Assembly (NCBI GenBank): GCA_028678905.1
Contig: JAJRCO010000298.1
Coordinates: 1 to 8,798, forward strand
DNA from: Methanomicrobiales archaeon
GTDB lineage: Archaea; Halobacteriota; Methanomicrobia; Methanomicrobiales; JACTUA01
Direction: 5' to 3'
DNA: 8,798 bases
In this document: in pieces, positions 6,995-8,798 of the stretch
Layout: every line of letters begins with the position of its first letter
Position numbering within the stretch: position 1 is the first letter of the stretch
Program-made: the position numbers and the translations under genes
Notes under the pieces: model-generated
What the model was told of the DNA's origin: nothing
Seen by the model: the letters and a program-made list of their open reading frames with translations, nothing else
The model's database searches: none

Positions 6995-7024
6995 GCCTCA
7001 GCCCGGCGTCCAGACAGAGCGTGT

Positions 7025-7064
7025 AAATCGCTCCGATTTGCATCCGCGCAAAATTTGATGCAAA
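7025..7064 (+). repeat. Two overlapping inverted repeats
   Basis: The first hairpin has arms AAATCG (7025-7030) and CGATTT (7034-7039) with a 3-base loop. The second has 8-bp arms TTTGCATC (7037-7044) and GATGCAAA (7057-7064) with a 12-base loop. They share bases 7037-7039, so in RNA the full stems would compete. As DNA they could be binding sites. Confidence 0.55.
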
Positions 7065-7074
7065 GCACAAAGGT

Positions 7075-7087
7075 TGATCTTAAAGAT
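7075..7087 (+). repeat. Element B copy 2 (dyad ATCTT-A-AAGAT)
   Basis: This is an exact copy of the 13-bp sequence at 6982-6994 with the same internal dyad. It lies about 50 bp from the 3' end of the AT-rich minus-strand gene. Confidence 0.6.
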
Positions 7088-7138
7088 ACTTGTCATTGTT
7101 TCGAGGGTGCCGCACTTCTTTCCCTTGAATTTATTAAA

Positions 7139-7495
7139 TTAGTGGTGTCGATAATCTGTCAAGACATCGTCAAATTTGAATTCCGTTTGAAGATTTTCAA
7201 CAAGCTTGAAACACGTATCTGCAACAAACTTTTCATCGAGATTTAACTGCGTTAAATATTCCTGGATTTCGTAATTGTATTTTTCATATTCCGATTCTGA
7301 TTTAGTTTCAAATTCTTCAAGATAAATTACTCTAAAATTAGATGTAATTTCATTCGCGGTTTTAATTAAATCACTAATCCCCCACTTTAAATTAAACAAC
7401 AATTCAATTGTGGGATCGTCAAATAGAGCAAGATTATTACCTATGTCGTAGAAATTCAATGTCCCCCTGATTTCCGGGACATTTATTGTATCCAC
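7139..7495 (-). CDS. Hypothetical AT-rich orphan protein
   Basis: I do not recognise this 118-residue protein. It is acidic, has no membrane segment or signal peptide, and looks mostly helical in its second half, with a Glu/Lys/Tyr-rich stretch (FETKSESEYEKYNYEIQEYL) and an acidic C-terminal region ending DYRHH. A hand count gives about 32% GC over the gene, far below its neighbours, which suggests foreign origin. The start is a GTG at 7495 without a clear Shine-Dalgarno. It fits a leaderless mRNA because a TATA box (7523-7530) would place transcription start near 7500. The frame stays open upstream to about 7540 without an ATG, so a lost or truncated 5' end is also possible. It is alone, minus strand, between the repeat cluster and chrA. 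Confidence 0.6.
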   Translation of the reverse strand: MDTINVPEIRGTLNFYDIGNNLALFDDPTIELLFNLKWGISDLIKTANEITSNFRVIYLEEFETKSESEYEKYNYEIQEYLTQLNLDEKFVADTCFKLVENLQTEFKFDDVLTDYRHH

Positions 7496-7522
7496 TGTAC
7501 ACTCGACTCTATTCTGTCTCCC

Positions 7523-7530
7523 ATTTATAA
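7523..7530 (-). promoter_or_regulatory. TATA box of the AT-rich orphan gene
   Basis: On the minus strand this reads TTATAAAT, a canonical archaeal box A, about 30 bp before the GTG at 7495. It supports the orphan frame being a transcribed gene with its own promoter rather than a tail of the chrA transcript. Confidence 0.55.
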
Positions 7531-7603
7531 TGTAGAAATATCATTCTTCTCACACCCCTCTCTAACTATCAATGGGCATCGAACGCCGAGATCGAGGAAC
7601 TGT

Positions 7604-8782
7604 TCAGAACAGGAAGTACGAAATTACCAGACCTGCAATGACAACCCATAAGATCTCTGCACCAAGGACCAGAGCGGCAAACGTACCCACTCCAAGAATT
7701 ATAGTAGGGACATCACATGAAAACCCCATGCAAAACTTAATGGTGACACTGACTATTAGACCTACGAATGAGAACAGGATCCCCCTGAAGATCCGGTGGT
7801 AAACCGGAGAATCACGAACCCGGTCAAAATGAGGGGCGAGTCCGATTACTACCAGGAATGAGGGGACAAATATACCGAAGGTGGCGGCGAATGCCCCAGG
7901 AAGGCCATATACAAGATATCCCACGAAGGTCGCGGTAATCACAATTGGTCCAGGAGTCACCTGGCCAAGGGCAATGCCGTTTAAGAATGTCGAAGAATCA
8001 AGCCAGGCATGAACATCGACTACCTGGTGGACCATAAGGGGGAGTGCGGCAAATCCTCCTCCGAAGGCGAATATATCTATGCTGCTCATTGTAAAGGCAA
8101 GATCGAAAAGATTTCGCCAGAAAAGAAACAGGACAATATATATTGCCCCGGTAAGGACCGCAAGCCCGATGAATGCCCTGGTAACCGTTCGGTCTATCGC
8201 AGTTTGCCCTGATTGTGATACCGGGAGTTCTTCACGGACAAACAGGTACCCGAGCAGACCTGCCAGCAGGATAACGAGAATTGGGCTTACCCCGAAGAAA
8301 AACAGGCCGGCGGCAATTACTGCAATGACACCATGGACCCATTTTTTCAGGGACGACCGGCCGAATGAAAGGGCAGCACTCGCGATAATGGCCACAGTAA
8401 TGACCTGTAACCCACGGAAAATAGCGATGCTTGCAGGGAGCGTCGAGGTCTGAACATACAACGAGGACAATATGATCATGATCACGAATGCGGGCAGGCC
8501 GAATCCAACAAAGGATGCCAGGGCTCCGGCCCAACCCCTGATCCGGAGTCCCACATACGCAGCGGTCTGCATCGCGGTAGCTCCCGGTACCATCTGGCAG
8601 AACGAGACCCCGCCACTAAACGAGTCCTCATCGATCCAGTGTTCCCGGGTAACGGCCATCTTTTTTATGTAGGCAACCATGGCAGGGCCACCAAATGCAG
8701 TGAGGCCGAGGCGAAAAAAGGAGAGAAAAATTTTACCGATGGTGGGTTTCGGTTCGTGAAGGACCGGTTCGGGAGCAGACAT
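7604..8782 (-). CDS. chrA: Chromate transporter ChrA, two-domain form
   Basis: This 392-residue membrane protein has the long-chain CHR family layout, two homologous halves. The N-terminal half has FFRLGLTAFGGPAMVAY (FGGP at 30-33) and FCQMVPGATAMQTAAYVG (VPG at 65-67). The C-terminal half repeats them as FAFGGGFAALPLM (FGGG at 240-243) and LGQVTPGPIVITATFVGYL (TPGP at 276-279). The family exports chromate, giving resistance and probably using the proton motive force; sulfate or other oxyanions are possible substrates in organisms with no chromate exposure. About 10-12 membrane helices are present, and the first 15 residues are a polar Pro-rich tail. The ATG at 8782 is chosen because the conserved domain begins soon after it; AGGT about 11 nt upstream is a weak Shine-Dalgarno. 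No chrB-like regulator is visible, but only 16 bp of upstream sequence is available. Confidence 0.92.
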   Translation of the reverse strand: MSAPEPVLHEPKPTIGKIFLSFFRLGLTAFGGPAMVAYIKKMAVTREHWIDEDSFSGGVSFCQMVPGATAMQTAAYVGLRIRGWAGALASFVGFGLPAFVIMIILSSLYVQTSTLPASIAIFRGLQVITVAIIASAALSFGRSSLKKWVHGVIAVIAAGLFFFGVSPILVILLAGLLGYLFVREELPVSQSGQTAIDRTVTRAFIGLAVLTGAIYIVLFLFWRNLFDLAFTMSSIDIFAFGGGFAALPLMVHQVVDVHAWLDSSTFLNGIALGQVTPGPIVITATFVGYLVYGLPGAFAATFGIFVPSFLVVIGLAPHFDRVRDSPVYHRIFRGILFSFVGLIVSVTIKFCMGFSCDVPTIILGVGTFAALVLGAEILWVVIAGLVISYFLF

Positions 8783-8798
8783 TTGTCGTTACAACCTA

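Larger units (their letters stand above)
6917..7087 (+). repeat. Diverged tandem duplication (A-B-A-B short repeats)
   Basis: Element A is AAATCGCTACGGATTTG at 6917-6933 and AAATCGCTCCGATTTG at 7025-7040. Element B is TGATCTTAAAGAT, identical at 6982-6994 and 7075-7087. The sequence just before each B is also related (AAAATCGATG, then AAGAAAG in the first unit; AAAATTTGATG, then CAAAG in the second). The shared order and partial similarity between the elements suggest a unit of roughly 95-110 bp that was duplicated and has diverged. The function is unknown; paired operators, a decayed element or a duplicated small RNA are all possible. Confidence 0.6.
6719..7138. other. 420-bp gene-free region holding a repeat cluster
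   Basis: No convincing gene was found on either strand: open frames are short and overlap neighbouring coding sequence. The first 200 bp (6719-6916) hold nothing that I recognise. The rest carries two kinds of short repeat in the order A-B-A-B, plus overlapping inverted repeats, described separately. No tRNA shape or T-loop sequence is present. Confidence 0.6.

Noticed and set aside
6958..7000. Possible C/D-box small RNA (TCGATGA as C box, CTGA as D' box)
   Set aside because: The C box deviates from RUGAUGA and no convincing C'/D pair follows at the normal spacing, so it cannot be supported by eye.
6917..7087. CRISPR array
   Set aside because: Only two copies of each short repeat, imperfect for one of them, with no regular spacers and no cas gene nearby.
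7055..7246. 63-codon plus-strand open frame starting in the repeat cluster
   Set aside because: More than half overlaps the AT-rich minus-strand gene; no ribosome site or TATA box is in front of it, so the minus-strand reading is preferred.
7560..7802. 76-codon plus-strand open frame opposite the end of chrA
   Set aside because: It is antisense to conserved chromate-transporter sequence and has no independent support.

Overview
The window reads as moderate-GC archaeal chromosome, most likely from a methanogen of the Methanomicrobia. This is inferred from four things: Shine-Dalgarno matches of the AGGAGGTG/GGTG type, TATA-type boxes about 30 bp before genes with short leaders, oligo-T tracts after genes, and a pseudogene whose reconstructed protein resembles a membrane-protein family I associate with methanogens. 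No single marker gene proves it. There are no rRNA or tRNA genes, CRISPR arrays or recognisable insertion sequences.

Left part (1-2675): the 3' end of a PAS/HisKA/HATPase sensor kinase overlaps by 11 bp a stand-alone REC-domain response regulator, forming a two-component cassette. It is followed, convergent and with no gap, by a neurotransmitter:sodium symporter (NSS) family transporter on the minus strand. A short intergenic region (2676-2824) then separates the divergent transporter and a small TerB-like protein.

Middle part (2825-5160): after the TerB-like gene and its oligo-T tract lies a broken gene (3563-4319). Its protein can be followed through three reading frames, so it carries two separate 1-nt shifts. 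Next comes a probable exported lipoprotein of the dienelactone hydrolase family with an intact Cys-Asp-His triad, preceded by a TATA box.

Right part (5161-8798): a 337-bp intergenic region holds an oligo-T tract, a 15-bp tandem repeat and a TATA box. It leads into an FAD-dependent group A monooxygenase that looks leaderless. Downstream are 420 bp without a gene but with a family of short repeats and dyads, ordered as a diverged tandem duplication. These sit beside an AT-rich (about 32% GC) orphan gene on the minus strand that I cannot identify. The window ends with a complete two-domain chromate transporter ChrA on the minus strand.

Apart from the kinase-regulator pair, the genes look like independent transcription units rather than one pathway. 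I do not see a convincing undescribed multi-gene system. The least explained part is the repeat cluster plus AT-rich orphan gene at about 6900-7530, followed by the doubly frameshifted membrane-protein gene and the tandem repeat in front of the monooxygenase.
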